64,000 nucleotides of DNA from Acetobacterium sp965140355. GTDB taxonomy: Bacteria; Bacillota; Clostridia; Eubacteriales; Eubacteriaceae. The stretch lies in contig OZ223194.1 of NCBI GenBank assembly GCA_965140355.1, forward strand, positions 1,054,001-1,118,000. The letters are read 5' to 3'. Of the stretch, positions 22,734 through 31,364 are shown in pieces. The number at the start of each line of letters is the position of its first letter. Position 1 is the stretch's first letter. Under the pieces are notes generated by a model. The model saw nothing but the letters and a program-made list of their open reading frames with translations. It did not search any database and was not told the origin of the DNA. A program made the translations under genes and the position numbers.

Positions 22734-22800
22734 AAAAAAATAGATTCATAATGAAAGATATTAAGTGAACTTATATCTTTCATTATGAATCTATTTTTTT
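22734..22800 (-). terminator. Orphan 5S terminator with 28-bp perfect stem
   Basis: Arms 22734-22761 and 22773-22800 are perfectly complementary and end in T7 on the minus strand. The stem sequence differs from the operon terminator at 15551 although the flanks are the same, so the structure rather than the sequence is conserved. Confidence 0.92.
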
Positions 22801-22821
22801 GCACGGCTTCATTAAATAAAA

Positions 22822-22939
22822 GTCCCGCAACGTCCTATCCTCCCAGGCAGTTACCCACCAAGTACTTTCGGCGCTGGAAGACTTTACTTCTGTGTTCGGT
22901 ATGGGAACAGGTGTGGCCCTTCCGCCATCGTCGCGAGAC
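22822..22939 (-). rRNA. rrf: Orphan 5S ribosomal RNA with its own promoter
   Basis: Essentially identical to the operon 5S over its 118 nt and flanked by the same 3' sequence (TTTAATGAAGCCGTGCA on the minus strand). No 23S or 16S lies upstream; instead there is a short leader with a 20-bp hairpin and a consensus promoter at 23137-23165. It is therefore an independent 5S transcription unit. Confidence 0.95.
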
Positions 22940-23024
22940 TTGTTTAGCTTTATTTTGGCAATTGAAAATTGTCCGAAATAAATAGGTTTGAAGGAGCGTC
23001 AGCGGTCAAACCGGCTAAACTGTC

Positions 23025-23082
23025 CATCTTTTTCTCTAAAAATAATCCATGTATTTATAAAATATTTTTAGAGAAAAAGATG
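23025..23082 (-). other. 20-bp perfect hairpin in the orphan 5S leader
   Basis: Arms 23025-23044 and 23063-23082 pair perfectly over 20 bp with an 18-nt loop. It occupies the same place as the imperfect hairpin in the 23S-5S spacer of the operon. A likely role is a double-stranded processing site for maturing pre-5S; this is inference. Confidence 0.75.
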
Positions 23083-23136
23083 ATCCTTATTCCTACTTGC
23101 TTTGTTTATTCAATTATTATTTGTTTCAGCTTCATT

Positions 23137-23165
23137 AGTATACTTGATGTAATTCTATTTGTCAA
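23137..23165 (-). promoter_or_regulatory. Promoter of the orphan 5S gene
   Basis: Minus strand TTGACA (23160-23165), 17-bp spacer, TATACT (23137-23142). The -35 box lies inside the last codons of the upstream gene (Phe-Asp-Lys-stop). The predicted transcript runs from about 23130 to the terminator at 22734, near 390 nt. Confidence 0.9.
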
Positions 23166-23967
23166 ATGTTTTTTCTTTTATCATTTCTAAAATAAGTCCC
23201 TGGGCTTTTAACAAACTTTTTTCCACTTCAAAAGAACTATCTGCACGAAAAATGCAATGAGCTTGCCCGTATTCGTTCTGGTAATCGATCACTAATTTAT
23301 TTTTCTTTTCTTTTTCATTCGTCGTCTTATTTACGCTAATTTCGTCTTTTGCTAAAGAAGCCAGCCACTCGGGATTTTGTGAGATATCCATATCGGCAAC
23401 AATGTTCACCGCCTGAATGTCTAAAAAAGGAATGGTAAATTTAGGACTCAACACTGAAAAATCGATCCCGGAATGATGAATCGCCAATGTTCCTTTAATA
23501 CTTTTTTCAAAATCGCGAAAGCCCCCTAAATAAGTAGCCATCATTGATAATCGGATGTCTGATGTTTTTTTGCCCCAATTCCAAAAACTCTTTTTAGTTT
23601 TAGGCAAATTTTGATCGGCTGCATCGGCTGCTTTTTCCAGTTCCTGAACAGATGTATTATGAAGATAGCCAAACATCGTATTGATATTTTCTTTATTGAC
23701 CCCACGATCATTGATCTGAATATTTGAAGTCAGTTCCGAACGAATCTGCACTTCCGTCTTGTTTTCAGCCAGTTTTTTCAGCCGCATTGTAATCCGCTGT
23801 CCATTGGCTGAAAAAATAATTTTCGACTGTAAAACAATCAAACTTTCTTCATTTTCGATAATATGATTTTTTAACTCATAGCGACTCATTTCAAAGTTCA
23901 TCAAACGTTTTTCACATTGTGCTTTTGGCAGATCGATCACTCTGATTTCTTCACGATGTTTGCCCAT
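23155..23967 (-). CDS. Hypothetical protein with PH-like C-terminal region
   Basis: About 270 residues. I do not recognise the N-terminal half, which looks like a beta-rich START/PH-type fold (MRLKKLAENKTEVQIRSEL). A linker with KSFWNWGKK follows, then a C-terminal segment (GTLAIHHSGIDFSVLSPKFT to VIDYQNEYGQAHCIFRAD) resembling bacterial PH domains. No signal peptide or membrane helix. ATG 23967 has GGAG 9 bp upstream and is preferred to 23982. Its 3' end holds the -35 box of the orphan 5S promoter. Confidence 0.6.
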   Translation of the reverse strand: MGKHREEIRVIDLPKAQCEKRLMNFEMSRYELKNHIIENEESLIVLQSKIIFSANGQRITMRLKKLAENKTEVQIRSELTSNIQINDRGVNKENINTMFGYLHNTSVQELEKAADAADQNLPKTKKSFWNWGKKTSDIRLSMMATYLGGFRDFEKSIKGTLAIHHSGIDFSVLSPKFTIPFLDIQAVNIVADMDISQNPEWLASLAKDEISVNKTTNEKEKKNKLVIDYQNEYGQAHCIFRADSSFEVEKSLLKAQGLILEMIKEKTFDK

Positions 23968-24022
23968 TACGTCCATCTCCATTTATCTTAAGGCTTAACC
24001 CATTTTTTAGACCGTCTTATTT

Positions 24023-24754
24023 TTAACTTTGGCAAATTTCCATTAACAGCTTGATCAGGCTTTCCTGACATTCTTCAATGGTAAAGGGTTCTTTTTTAAG
24101 AAAGTCAAAATAGCTTTTAGATCGTGCTATGGTAATGATCTTTGCTTGTTTAACCAAATCCGAAAAAATCTTATTTTGCTTAAGCTCTAAATTAAAATTA
24201 TCACGACTTCGAAAATAATCCAGATCAATATCCAAAATCAAATCGTGTGAGCTTATTTCCGGTAGCGGCAAACCAATATTTTCAAACATCACGTCATCAA
24301 GACAACCAAATTGATTTTCCGGCACCAGATAATGATGCCCCCTTAAATAATCATGTTTTTCCATACAGTTGATCATATGATAATCACTGATCACGCCTAA
24401 TTCCAGGGCGGTATTGATTTGTTCATCATTTCGCATCGACGCCATCACCGCCTGAAGGGTTTCTAAATCATTAGGATTGATGTCGGTCATCATTTTTTTC
24501 TGGAATTTTTCGACCAGTTCAACTTCTCGCTCCGGATCAATGGCCATCGCTTTTTGATAAGCATACAGCCAAAAAGGGGGATTGGTATCGGGATGATAAT
24601 CAATACTTACCAATACGGGTGAAGCTTGTCTATCATGAAACAATTTGGTCCAAATCAATAGGGCGTATTGATGATCGTCTACCACCCAAACCGCTTTTCC
24701 GTTGATATCCAAACGGCTGGGCCGTAAATTATTGTCGCTCATATCATCGTCCAT
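24023..24754 (-). CDS. UPF0489 family protein
   Basis: About 243 residues. Characteristic stretches are VWVVDDHQYALLIW, VLVSIDYHPDTNPPFW, ISDYHMINCMEKHDY and LILDIDLDYF, giving paired Asp/His residues that suggest a metal-dependent hydrolase-like site of the arginase-like UPF0489 group. Function has not been established. The ribosome site is weak; ATG 24754 is chosen, with 24742 as an alternative. It ends just before the hypothetical PH-like gene and begins 16 bp after a radical SAM gene. Confidence 0.75.
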   Translation of the reverse strand: MDDDMSDNNLRPSRLDINGKAVWVVDDHQYALLIWTKLFHDRQASPVLVSIDYHPDTNPPFWLYAYQKAMAIDPEREVELVEKFQKKMMTDINPNDLETLQAVMASMRNDEQINTALELGVISDYHMINCMEKHDYLRGHHYLVPENQFGCLDDVMFENIGLPLPEISSHDLILDIDLDYFRSRDNFNLELKQNKIFSDLVKQAKIITIARSKSYFDFLKKEPFTIEECQESLIKLLMEICQS

Positions 24755-24769
24755 TTCAACCAAATATTT

Positions 24770-25363
24770 TTATTCAATCAATGACCGAATTCGCAATTCC
24801 GCCCCCACTGACTCACTGATTCTTCGGCAAGTTTCCTGATCTTCGAGTGGTAAGATGTCAACAATTGTTAACACCACTTTCGTATATCTTGCTGCCAATC
24901 GAGCAAATTCTAACAATTCCTTATAAGCGTCTTTGAAAACAGGCCGACATAATTCGTTATACTCTTCTTCATTTTTGCTATTTAAACTAATCGAAACCAC
25001 ATCAATCGCATCTTTTAGCAGCGGTGTCATATCCCGTTTAAAAATCAGGTTGCCGTGTCCGTTCGTATTAATTCGAATTGGTATCGCATGAACCTTTTTT
25101 ACTTCTTTGGCAATCGCACAAATTTCGTCCAAACGATAGGTCGGTTCTCCATAACCGCAAAAGACAAGCTCCTCGTATTGATCTAAATCACGTTTTAAGA
25201 TATCTTCCAATATTTCTTCCTGCGTTGGTTCTTTTTCCAACCAAAGATCATCCACACCATTAATGGTTGGTTCCGCTTTTCTGATGCAAAAAGTACAGGC
25301 ATTGCTACACCGATTGGTAATGTTTACATATAAAGATTGCCCTAATTCATAGGTAATCGTCAT
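24770..25363 (-). CDS. TatD-associated type radical SAM protein
   Basis: 197 residues. The cluster motif CSNACTFC is at about residue 18, followed by ELVFCGYGEPTYRLDEI and IRINTNGHGNL, as in short radical SAM proteins of the TIGR04038 (TatD-linked) group. The short length means only the core half-barrel. The reaction is unknown. ATG 25363 follows TTGGAGG by 8 bp. It probably heads a transcript with the UPF0489 and PH-like genes. Confidence 0.82.
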   Translation of the reverse strand: MTITYELGQSLYVNITNRCSNACTFCIRKAEPTINGVDDLWLEKEPTQEEILEDILKRDLDQYEELVFCGYGEPTYRLDEICAIAKEVKKVHAIPIRINTNGHGNLIFKRDMTPLLKDAIDVVSISLNSKNEEEYNELCRPVFKDAYKELLEFARLAARYTKVVLTIVDILPLEDQETCRRISESVGAELRIRSLIE

Positions 25364-25724
25364 TTTATTTTCCTCCAAGGATTGTTTTGTTTAGGTAACT
25401 AGAAAATCACCATTTTTCAGTATTTATTTATCCGCTATTAAACGCTCTGATAACAACTAAGCGTCACCACCAATAATTAAATCACTTTATTTATTTAAGC
25501 AAGTTATTAAAAAAAGTTATCCATATTTTAACATATTTAATCTTGATGTCACGTAATTACATGATTTTCTAGGAATAAAACAAATTATTCCCCTTGCAAT
25601 GCGAATTTATTTAAGGAATAGCCGGTTTAACTTAATCGAGTTTAAACTTTTTCTTTCCAAATAAAAAACACATTTTTCACAATCAATACCGAGAAATGTG
25701 TTTTTTCAATCTTGTTATCTTTCT
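25364..25724. other. AT-rich intergenic region with a terminator
   Basis: From 25364 to about 25660 I see no gene, riboswitch or repeat, only AT-rich sequence that presumably holds the radical SAM gene promoter. At 25664-25707 a hairpin (AACACATTT pairing with AAATGTGTT) with T6 on the minus strand ends the small zinc-ribbon gene. Confidence 0.6.
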
Positions 25725-25925
25725 TTAAAATATCGGACCTACAAGTTTTAAGTCACAACCTTCACATTCCCAGTCAAGCCCAACGCCATTCATCTTTCCA
25801 CCACATTGAGGACAAATACCAGTTCCGCTTTTGGGATACGCATATTCGGTCAATTCCATCTCAAGTATTTCTACACCATCTGATTCGGGTTGTTTTTTGA
25901 ATTTTTCAATGGTTTTTTGTGACAT
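25725..25925 (-). CDS. Small zinc-ribbon protein
   Basis: 66 residues ending in a clear zinc ribbon: GICPQCGGKMN and WECEGCDLK provide two CxxC pairs. The first half is charged and may be helical. The start is preceded by an AAAGGAG site. Function unknown; possibly a nucleic-acid or protein adaptor. Terminated by the hairpin immediately downstream. Confidence 0.75.
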   Translation of the reverse strand: MSQKTIEKFKKQPESDGVEILEMELTEYAYPKSGTGICPQCGGKMNGVGLDWECEGCDLKLVGPIF

Positions 25926-26030
25926 TTCATTTTCTCCTTTGGATTCGATTAATAAACCTTATTTCATTATAGACCATTGTTTATCACCATACAATTGATT
26001 TATCGGAAAAAATAACGTCGACTTTGTTGA

Positions 26031-26402
26031 TTAATCCGGCTTATTTGTCAAAAATGCCGTTTTCCACTGTTCTTCTTTAAAACCAATCAGTACCTGATCT
26101 GCAAAAACAACCAGCGGCCGTTTCACCAGCATTCCATTAGTCGCCAATATTTCCGCCATTTGATCCCGTGTCATTGTTTTAACTTGGTCTTTTAAAGCCA
26201 TTTCCCGATAGACTAAACCACTAGTGTTAAAAAATTTTTTGGGATCCCCCTGATAAAGATCCATCCAGTTAAGCAGTTCATCTTTTTGGGGTCGATTTTC
26301 GACAATCTGCCGTTCTTCCACTTCAATTGCGTTTTCGGCCAGAAACTTTTTTGCTTTCTGGCACGTTGAACATTTTGGATAACATAAAAATAAGGGTCTC
26401 AT
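26031..26402 (-). CDS. ArsC/Spx family thioredoxin-fold protein
   Basis: 123 residues of the ArsC/Spx/YffB family. The N-terminal redox motif is YPKCSTCQKAKKFL (CxxC), and the conserved basic residue region KRPLVVFADQVLIGFKEEQW lies near the end. Family members are glutaredoxin-like reductases or RNA-polymerase-binding regulators; this short YffB-like form lacks features that would separate the two. It begins 18 bp after the start of the region downstream of the lipoprotein gene and may share its transcript. Confidence 0.85.
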   Translation of the reverse strand: MRPLFLCYPKCSTCQKAKKFLAENAIEVEERQIVENRPQKDELLNWMDLYQGDPKKFFNTSGLVYREMALKDQVKTMTRDQMAEILATNGMLVKRPLVVFADQVLIGFKEEQWKTAFLTNKPD

Positions 26403-26419
26403 AATTCACCTCACTTCAT

Positions 26420-27904
26420 TTATTTGAATTTTTGAACTCGATCATTGGCAATCCCTTGCGGCAATGTAACTTCCAATAATTTTTTCCCGGTATTAAAATC
26501 GATCTCGGAAATGGCAATGTTGCTGTCCTTAAGCAACCCCCACCCAATCGTATAAACTTCGATGTTGTCACCGATTTTCTGGGCACTTCCATCTGTCAGC
26601 GAAGTTTTTCCGGCAACCTTGTATTCCTGATAATCCAATATTTTTTTATTGATTTCATCGAGTTTAATTTTCTGAATGCGTGTTTGACCAGTACTTAAAG
26701 CGTTGTCAAAAACAATCAGATATCCCTCTTTGGTAATTGCCAAATCGCTTTGTCCCGATGTTTTTTGTTCTGCTGACATCCCGAATTCATCACTGCTTCC
26801 TGATAACTTCCAGATCACATCGCCATTTTCACGATTAATTTTCATAATGGTATTCATGTTTCCAAAAGATACCAAAAGATTATCGTCGGTGGGATCAATA
26901 ATCATCCGATTAAATCCAGAATAATCAGGGTTCTGACTAGTCGTATTACTATAATCGTGATCGGTCACACTCAGTCCGTAAAAATCCGAATGTGAATCGG
27001 TGGTAAATTCAAAAACGATCTGATCATCTTTTACTTCCTGAATTAAGGTTCTAACCACCTTCGCTCCCATCGTATTGGCACCTAAACCCGCAGGTACATT
27101 CTGCGCCAATACTAATTGCGACGCTTCCACAATATAATGATTATCATCAATTAAAATAAAGTCTCGGCCGTCAACCGGATCACCCTCATTTACCCGTTCA
27201 CTTTGGGCCAGCGTAATGGTTTTTATTTCCTTATATTGATCATCCAAAATAACCCGTTCGCCGGAGGCATAACCAATGCCATTGCTATCACCGTTTACCC
27301 GCTGATAACTATAACGGACTGTTCCATTTTCCAGAACATGTTTTTTAAAATCACGATAGGATTCCCCATTGGCACGCTCTGGGGATTTGGCAATATAAAA
27401 GACCACTTCGCCCTTGTTATTTAACTCGTATAATGCGGCACCCCCGGTCGCTACCGCAGTAAAATAATTTCCTTCATAACTACTCTCACCAGCGGCAATA
27501 ATATCCGGCAACTGAGCCGATAAGGTTCTCAGATAAATGGTTCGTTGATCCTTTTCATTACTTACCTGAATTTTGATTAACTGGTTAGCGGAAAGACTCT
27601 CCAACTTTAAATCCATGGTTGTTCCGGCGCCAATCCCGCGATCATTTATTTTTACGGTCGCACCAACTTCATTCAGTAGTTTTATTCGGTTTTCAGTTAC
27701 GCTGCTTAAACTGACGGCATCATAAACCGCATCATTTTCAGAAAGCGGCAACTCAACATTAAATCCATTGATTTCAAAACTCAGCGTTTTGTCTGACATT
27801 AAGGTATTATCTCTCCCTGAATAAGCCAGTGTACAACTGACTAAAATAATCAATAACACTGCCGCACTGACAGATATGATTATAAATTTCCTCGAACTAT
27901 CCAT
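26420..27904 (-). CDS. Aryl-sulfate sulfotransferase-like lipoprotein (degenerate active site)
   Basis: 494 residues. The N-terminus has a hydrophobic segment ending in a lipobox-like LVSC (residues about 18-21), so it may be a membrane-anchored lipoprotein; otherwise it is an uncleaved anchor. The rest looks like an N-terminal beta domain followed by a beta-propeller of the arylsulfotransferase (ASST) type: RMIIDPTDDNLLVSF, NTIMKINRENGDVIWKLSG and SDLAITKEGYLIVFDN. At positions where ASST enzymes carry histidine and Arg-His-Gln, this protein has FN and GNM, so catalysis is doubtful. ATG 27904 follows AAGGAG by 9 bp. Confidence 0.72.
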   Translation of the reverse strand: MDSSRKFIIISVSAAVLLIILVSCTLAYSGRDNTLMSDKTLSFEINGFNVELPLSENDAVYDAVSLSSVTENRIKLLNEVGATVKINDRGIGAGTTMDLKLESLSANQLIKIQVSNEKDQRTIYLRTLSAQLPDIIAAGESSYEGNYFTAVATGGAALYELNNKGEVVFYIAKSPERANGESYRDFKKHVLENGTVRYSYQRVNGDSNGIGYASGERVILDDQYKEIKTITLAQSERVNEGDPVDGRDFILIDDNHYIVEASQLVLAQNVPAGLGANTMGAKVVRTLIQEVKDDQIVFEFTTDSHSDFYGLSVTDHDYSNTTSQNPDYSGFNRMIIDPTDDNLLVSFGNMNTIMKINRENGDVIWKLSGSSDEFGMSAEQKTSGQSDLAITKEGYLIVFDNALSTGQTRIQKIKLDEINKKILDYQEYKVAGKTSLTDGSAQKIGDNIEVYTIGWGLLKDSNIAISEIDFNTGKKLLEVTLPQGIANDRVQKFK

Positions 27905-28630
27905 AAAATTAGTCTCCTTCTGTTCTATCACCATCCGTGTTTTTCAATCAAATGACAATAGATTATGCTTACATGTAAATAACTCTAAATGATTTTACCT
28001 CATTTTCTTTAAAATTTCATGTGATCTTAAAATCTTTTTTTATTATTTTATTGTTTAGCATTTTTAATTTATTTTTTAAGCTCTGGGTTCTTTCTCAACG
28101 CACTGGTCAAACTATTGTAACGTATTAATATGGAAAGGTAAAGGTCTCTTCGTCTGTCAAATTTACTCTGATCAAAATAACCCCATCTACCGGCTAATAA
28201 AAGCGATTAGTTCACCTTTTCATAATATTATAAACACACGTTTAATAATCACTCTTAACAACCATTCGTAAAAATTTCTTATGTTGCTCAATAATCGAAC
28301 TTAAACAAACTTAATTATAAAATATTTACCTGTAATTTATCTTGTTTATCTAACGCTGTATTGTATAATTAAAAAAGGAACTTGATTGAATAAATTTCAA
28401 ATTCATAATTTATGGCTACTACCAATATTTAATTTCATATTAAGCATTATTTATTCTTATCGTTGCTTTATTATCTGTTATCCTAAATGGTTAATAAAAA
28501 CTTTTTCATGTTCCAATTCGAAAATGGGTGATTTTAAAATTGCCGTGAGTGCCTTATTTAGGTTCTCACAAAACACGATTATTTAATTTTATTATTGCCT
28601 ACCCATACAAAAAACAAGGAGGAATTTTTT
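27905..28630. other. 726-bp intergenic region upstream of the alcohol dehydrogenase
   Basis: AT-rich, without a convincing gene. A probable promoter for the dehydrogenase is TTGTTT (28342-28347), 16-bp spacer, TATAAT (28364-28369), leaving a leader of about 255 nt. A short frame at 28386-28586 has no ribosome site and is not credible. I recognise no riboswitch in the leader. Confidence 0.6.
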
Positions 28631-29788
28631 ATGGCATTACAATGGTTTAGAGTTCCAAAGGATATTGTTTTTGGAGAAAATTCGATTGAATACTTAGCTA
28701 CTTTAAAAGGCCAAAAGGCAACGCTGGTAACTGGCGGTAGCTCAATGAAAAAATACGGCTTCCTGGATGAAGCAAAAAAGCAGTTAGAAAAAGCCGGTAT
28801 GGAGGTCTCAATCATTGATGGCGTAGAACCCAATCCATCAATCGAAACGGTTCTTCGCGGCGCTAACGAAATGATCACTTTCAAACCCGATTGGATTGTC
28901 GCTATTGGCGGTGGCTCGGCTCTTGATGCCGCCAAAATCATGTGGATTTATTATGAATACCCGGACACAAAATTCGAGGATTTAATTAACGGCATCTTTC
29001 CCGAATTAAGAAAAAAAGCCCATTTCGTGGCCATCCCCTCGACCAGTGGAACGGCATCTGAGATTACTGCCTTTTCGGTTATTACCGACCCTGAAAATCA
29101 CATTAAATATCCGTTGGTTTCCTATGAAATCACTCCCGATATCGCCATTCTGGATGCTGTGATCCCTTCCAAAATGCCCCCTCATATCACCGCTCATACT
29201 GGTATGGATGTCTTGGCGCATGCGATTGAAGCATTTGTCTCCAAAAATGCCACCAGCTATACCTCGCCACTGGCGATTGAAGCGATTAAGCTGGTATTTA
29301 GCCAATTACCCGTAGCCTATAAAGATGGTGAAAATCTTAATGCCCGCCAGGATATGCATAATGCCTCAACCATTGCCGGTATGGCTTTCACGAATTCATC
29401 GTTGGGTTTAGTTCATAGTTTAGCCCATAAGATCGGCGGCGAATTTGGGATTACCCATGGTTTGGCCAATGCCATTCTGATGCCTTATATCATTGACTAC
29501 AACCGCAAAGAAAGCGATCGTTATGATGAAATTGAAAAACTGATTGGGGTCAAAAATCTGGCTGATGAAATTAAAAAGATCAATAAACAAGTAGGCATTC
29601 CCTTAACCTTAAAAGAAGTCACCGAAGTTGAGATTACCGAAGAAAAATTCAATGAGGTCCTGGAACGAATGAGCAAAAATGCTTTTGATGATCCTTGCAC
29701 CGGAACAAATCCCCGCGATTCATGCCCTAATGATGTTCAAGAAATCTTCAAAGCGGCTTATTATGGCACCAGTACTAAAAAAATCTAA
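28631..29788 (+). CDS. Iron-containing alcohol dehydrogenase
   Basis: 385 residues of the group III, iron-dependent alcohol dehydrogenase family, which reduces aldehydes to alcohols with NAD(P)H. The nucleotide-binding GGGSALDAAK and the metal ligands in GMDVLAHAIEAF and GLVHSLAHKIGGEFGITHG are all present. The length is normal and there is no frameshift. The ribosome site AAGGAGG lies 8 bp before ATG 28631. Monocistronic: long leader in front, strong terminator behind. Probably involved in fermentative alcohol formation or oxidation. Confidence 0.95.
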   Translation: MALQWFRVPKDIVFGENSIEYLATLKGQKATLVTGGSSMKKYGFLDEAKKQLEKAGMEVSIIDGVEPNPSIETVLRGANEMITFKPDWIVAIGGGSALDAAKIMWIYYEYPDTKFEDLINGIFPELRKKAHFVAIPSTSGTASEITAFSVITDPENHIKYPLVSYEITPDIAILDAVIPSKMPPHITAHTGMDVLAHAIEAFVSKNATSYTSPLAIEAIKLVFSQLPVAYKDGENLNARQDMHNASTIAGMAFTNSSLGLVHSLAHKIGGEFGITHGLANAILMPYIIDYNRKESDRYDEIEKLIGVKNLADEIKKINKQVGIPLTLKEVTEVEITEEKFNEVLERMSKNAFDDPCTGTNPRDSCPNDVQEIFKAAYYGTSTKKI

Positions 29789-29820
29789 ACCTTGTCCTTG
29801 TTTCTAAATGGACTAACGGC

Positions 29821-29860
29821 AAGTAGGCGATTGAAAAAATTTCAATCGCCTACTTTTTTT
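29821..29860 (+). terminator. Terminator after the iron alcohol dehydrogenase
   Basis: 16-bp perfect stem (29821-29836 with 29840-29855) and a T7 run. Confidence 0.92.
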
Positions 29861-29874
29861 ATTTATAAACAGTG

Positions 29875-30608
29875 CTAACCGGTTATTACATCCCGCTGTT
29901 TTAACCAGCTGATGGCAAAAAGACAAAATCCAACAATAAATATAACACTCGCGAACAAAAATTGAATTCCTGTTACTAACATTGGCGCCGTCGGATCGTT
30001 GGCCCGCATCCCCAGGGTGATTAAGGCATAGGGAAAATAAAGGCCATAACCTTGCGACAACAAGGCCAAACCGGCAATCCCGCCCATTAAAGCAATCCCT
30101 ACCGGCACCGCAAAACTGCGAATCACCAGCGATAAACAAAGCTGCAGAGCACAGACCGCCATGCCGCCCAATGCCCCAAAGAAAAGCCAAATCGGTAGAT
30201 CCGCGGGAATTGGTGTCGAAATCCCGATTAATAATCCTGAAAAAACAAATAACAGCCCCACCCAGATCTGGGTCAAAACCACCATCAGCCACCCCATCAC
30301 GAGTTTAGCTAAAAACAATTGCGTAATTGGCACCGGTGCGGTCATGATCGCATTCCAGTTATGATTCATATGTTCCAGCCGAAAAAGATAAGAACAATAA
30401 ATTCCAATCAAAACCGGCAGGAAAAAATAACAGGCAAACAAGGTATGCTGGGTCCAGAGACTGTACCATTGATTATCCAAAATCCCCAAATTATTCAAAT
30501 AATTGAAAGTTCCCATAAAAGCCGGAATAATCGGGATTAGTAAAAAAGCCAACCAAACCGGCTATGCCGCATTTTCATCATTTCTGCTTTTAAAACACGT
30601 AAAAACAT
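29875..30608 (-). pseudogene. ABC-2 type permease (lantibiotic-immunity-like, LanG/BcrB type), frameshifted
   Basis: About 244 residues with six membrane helices. The true start is ATG 30608 (MFLRVLKAEMMKMRHS), after GGGAGG. The frame ends after 23 codons, and the remaining protein continues in another frame from WLAFLLIPIIPAFMG onward. Adding one C to the CC at 30560-30561 (coding strand CATAGCC) gives HSPVWLAFLLIP and one protein. The body includes the family element FRLEHMNHNWNAIMTAPVP. It partners with the permease and ATPase upstream in an exporter of the bacitracin/lantibiotic self-protection type. Confidence 0.82.
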
Positions 30609-30611
30609 CCT

Positions 30612-31364
30612 TTAGACCTCCCTACTGATAAATAAACTGCGACCAATTCCATAGATCAACCCAAAGAAAACAAAAATCATAATCAGACCCGGCCAATCAA
30701 CGGCGGTCCAATAAAAATCGGCGACCCGGGTAGTCGCATCCCAATTCATCCCAACCTGCATCAATACCCCATAGTAGCTCCACAACAAGAACTTTTGAAA
30801 ACTCGGGGGAAAAAACATACTAAACAAACCGACAAAACCGCCAACAAGTCCCAGCGTCATCGGCACCATCTGATTGACAAAAAGCAGCGATAACACCTGT
30901 TGAAAAACATAAATTGTCAGACTCACGATCAGGGTAAAAAACAGATAGCTACCCAGAGCACCCCAAGGTACCGGTCCCCCAAAATGCAAAACCAGACCCA
31001 TAATAATCATAATAATCAACTGTCCCAAAGCCGCCCCAAACATATAGAGACTGCCCCAGATAAACTTGGCGTCAAAGATCCGGTTAGCCGGAACAATGGT
31101 TTTTAGAAACTTAAACGTTTGGCCCTTATGCTCGACATCACATAGGCGGGAAGCCACCACCGCTGCAATCACCGGCATGATAATACAGTTGAGCATTGGA
31201 AACTGATAGAGAAAAAACTGCCACCCCTGAATCAGGTCATCGGCATTTTTATGGGAGATCGACCAAGCCGCCCAAAGCAGTTGAACCACCATCATCACGG
31301 CCACTACCAGCCATACTTTACGGCCTTTTGTTTTTAAGGCTTCCATTTTGATTGCGGTGCTCAT
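30612..31364 (-). CDS. ABC-2 type permease (lantibiotic-immunity-like, LanE type)
   Basis: 250 residues, six membrane helices. The segment VASRLCDVEHKGQTFKFLKT matches the conserved cytoplasmic stretch before helix 3 in LanE/BcrB permeases. It ends 4 bp before the second permease and overlaps the ATPase stop by 4 bp, indicating one translationally coupled operon. It would form the membrane channel of a peptide-antibiotic or bacitracin-type exporter. Confidence 0.85.
   Translation of the reverse strand: MSTAIKMEALKTKGRKVWLVVAVMMVVQLLWAAWSISHKNADDLIQGWQFFLYQFPMLNCIIMPVIAAVVASRLCDVEHKGQTFKFLKTIVPANRIFDAKFIWGSLYMFGAALGQLIIMIIMGLVLHFGGPVPWGALGSYLFFTLIVSLTIYVFQQVLSLLFVNQMVPMTLGLVGGFVGLFSMFFPPSFQKFLLWSYYGVLMQVGMNWDATTRVADFYWTAVDWPGLIMIFVFFGLIYGIGRSLFISREV

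Noticed and set aside
28386..28586. Small membrane protein upstream of the alcohol dehydrogenase
   Set aside because: No ribosome site, AT-driven hydrophobicity, and it lies in the probable leader of the dehydrogenase.
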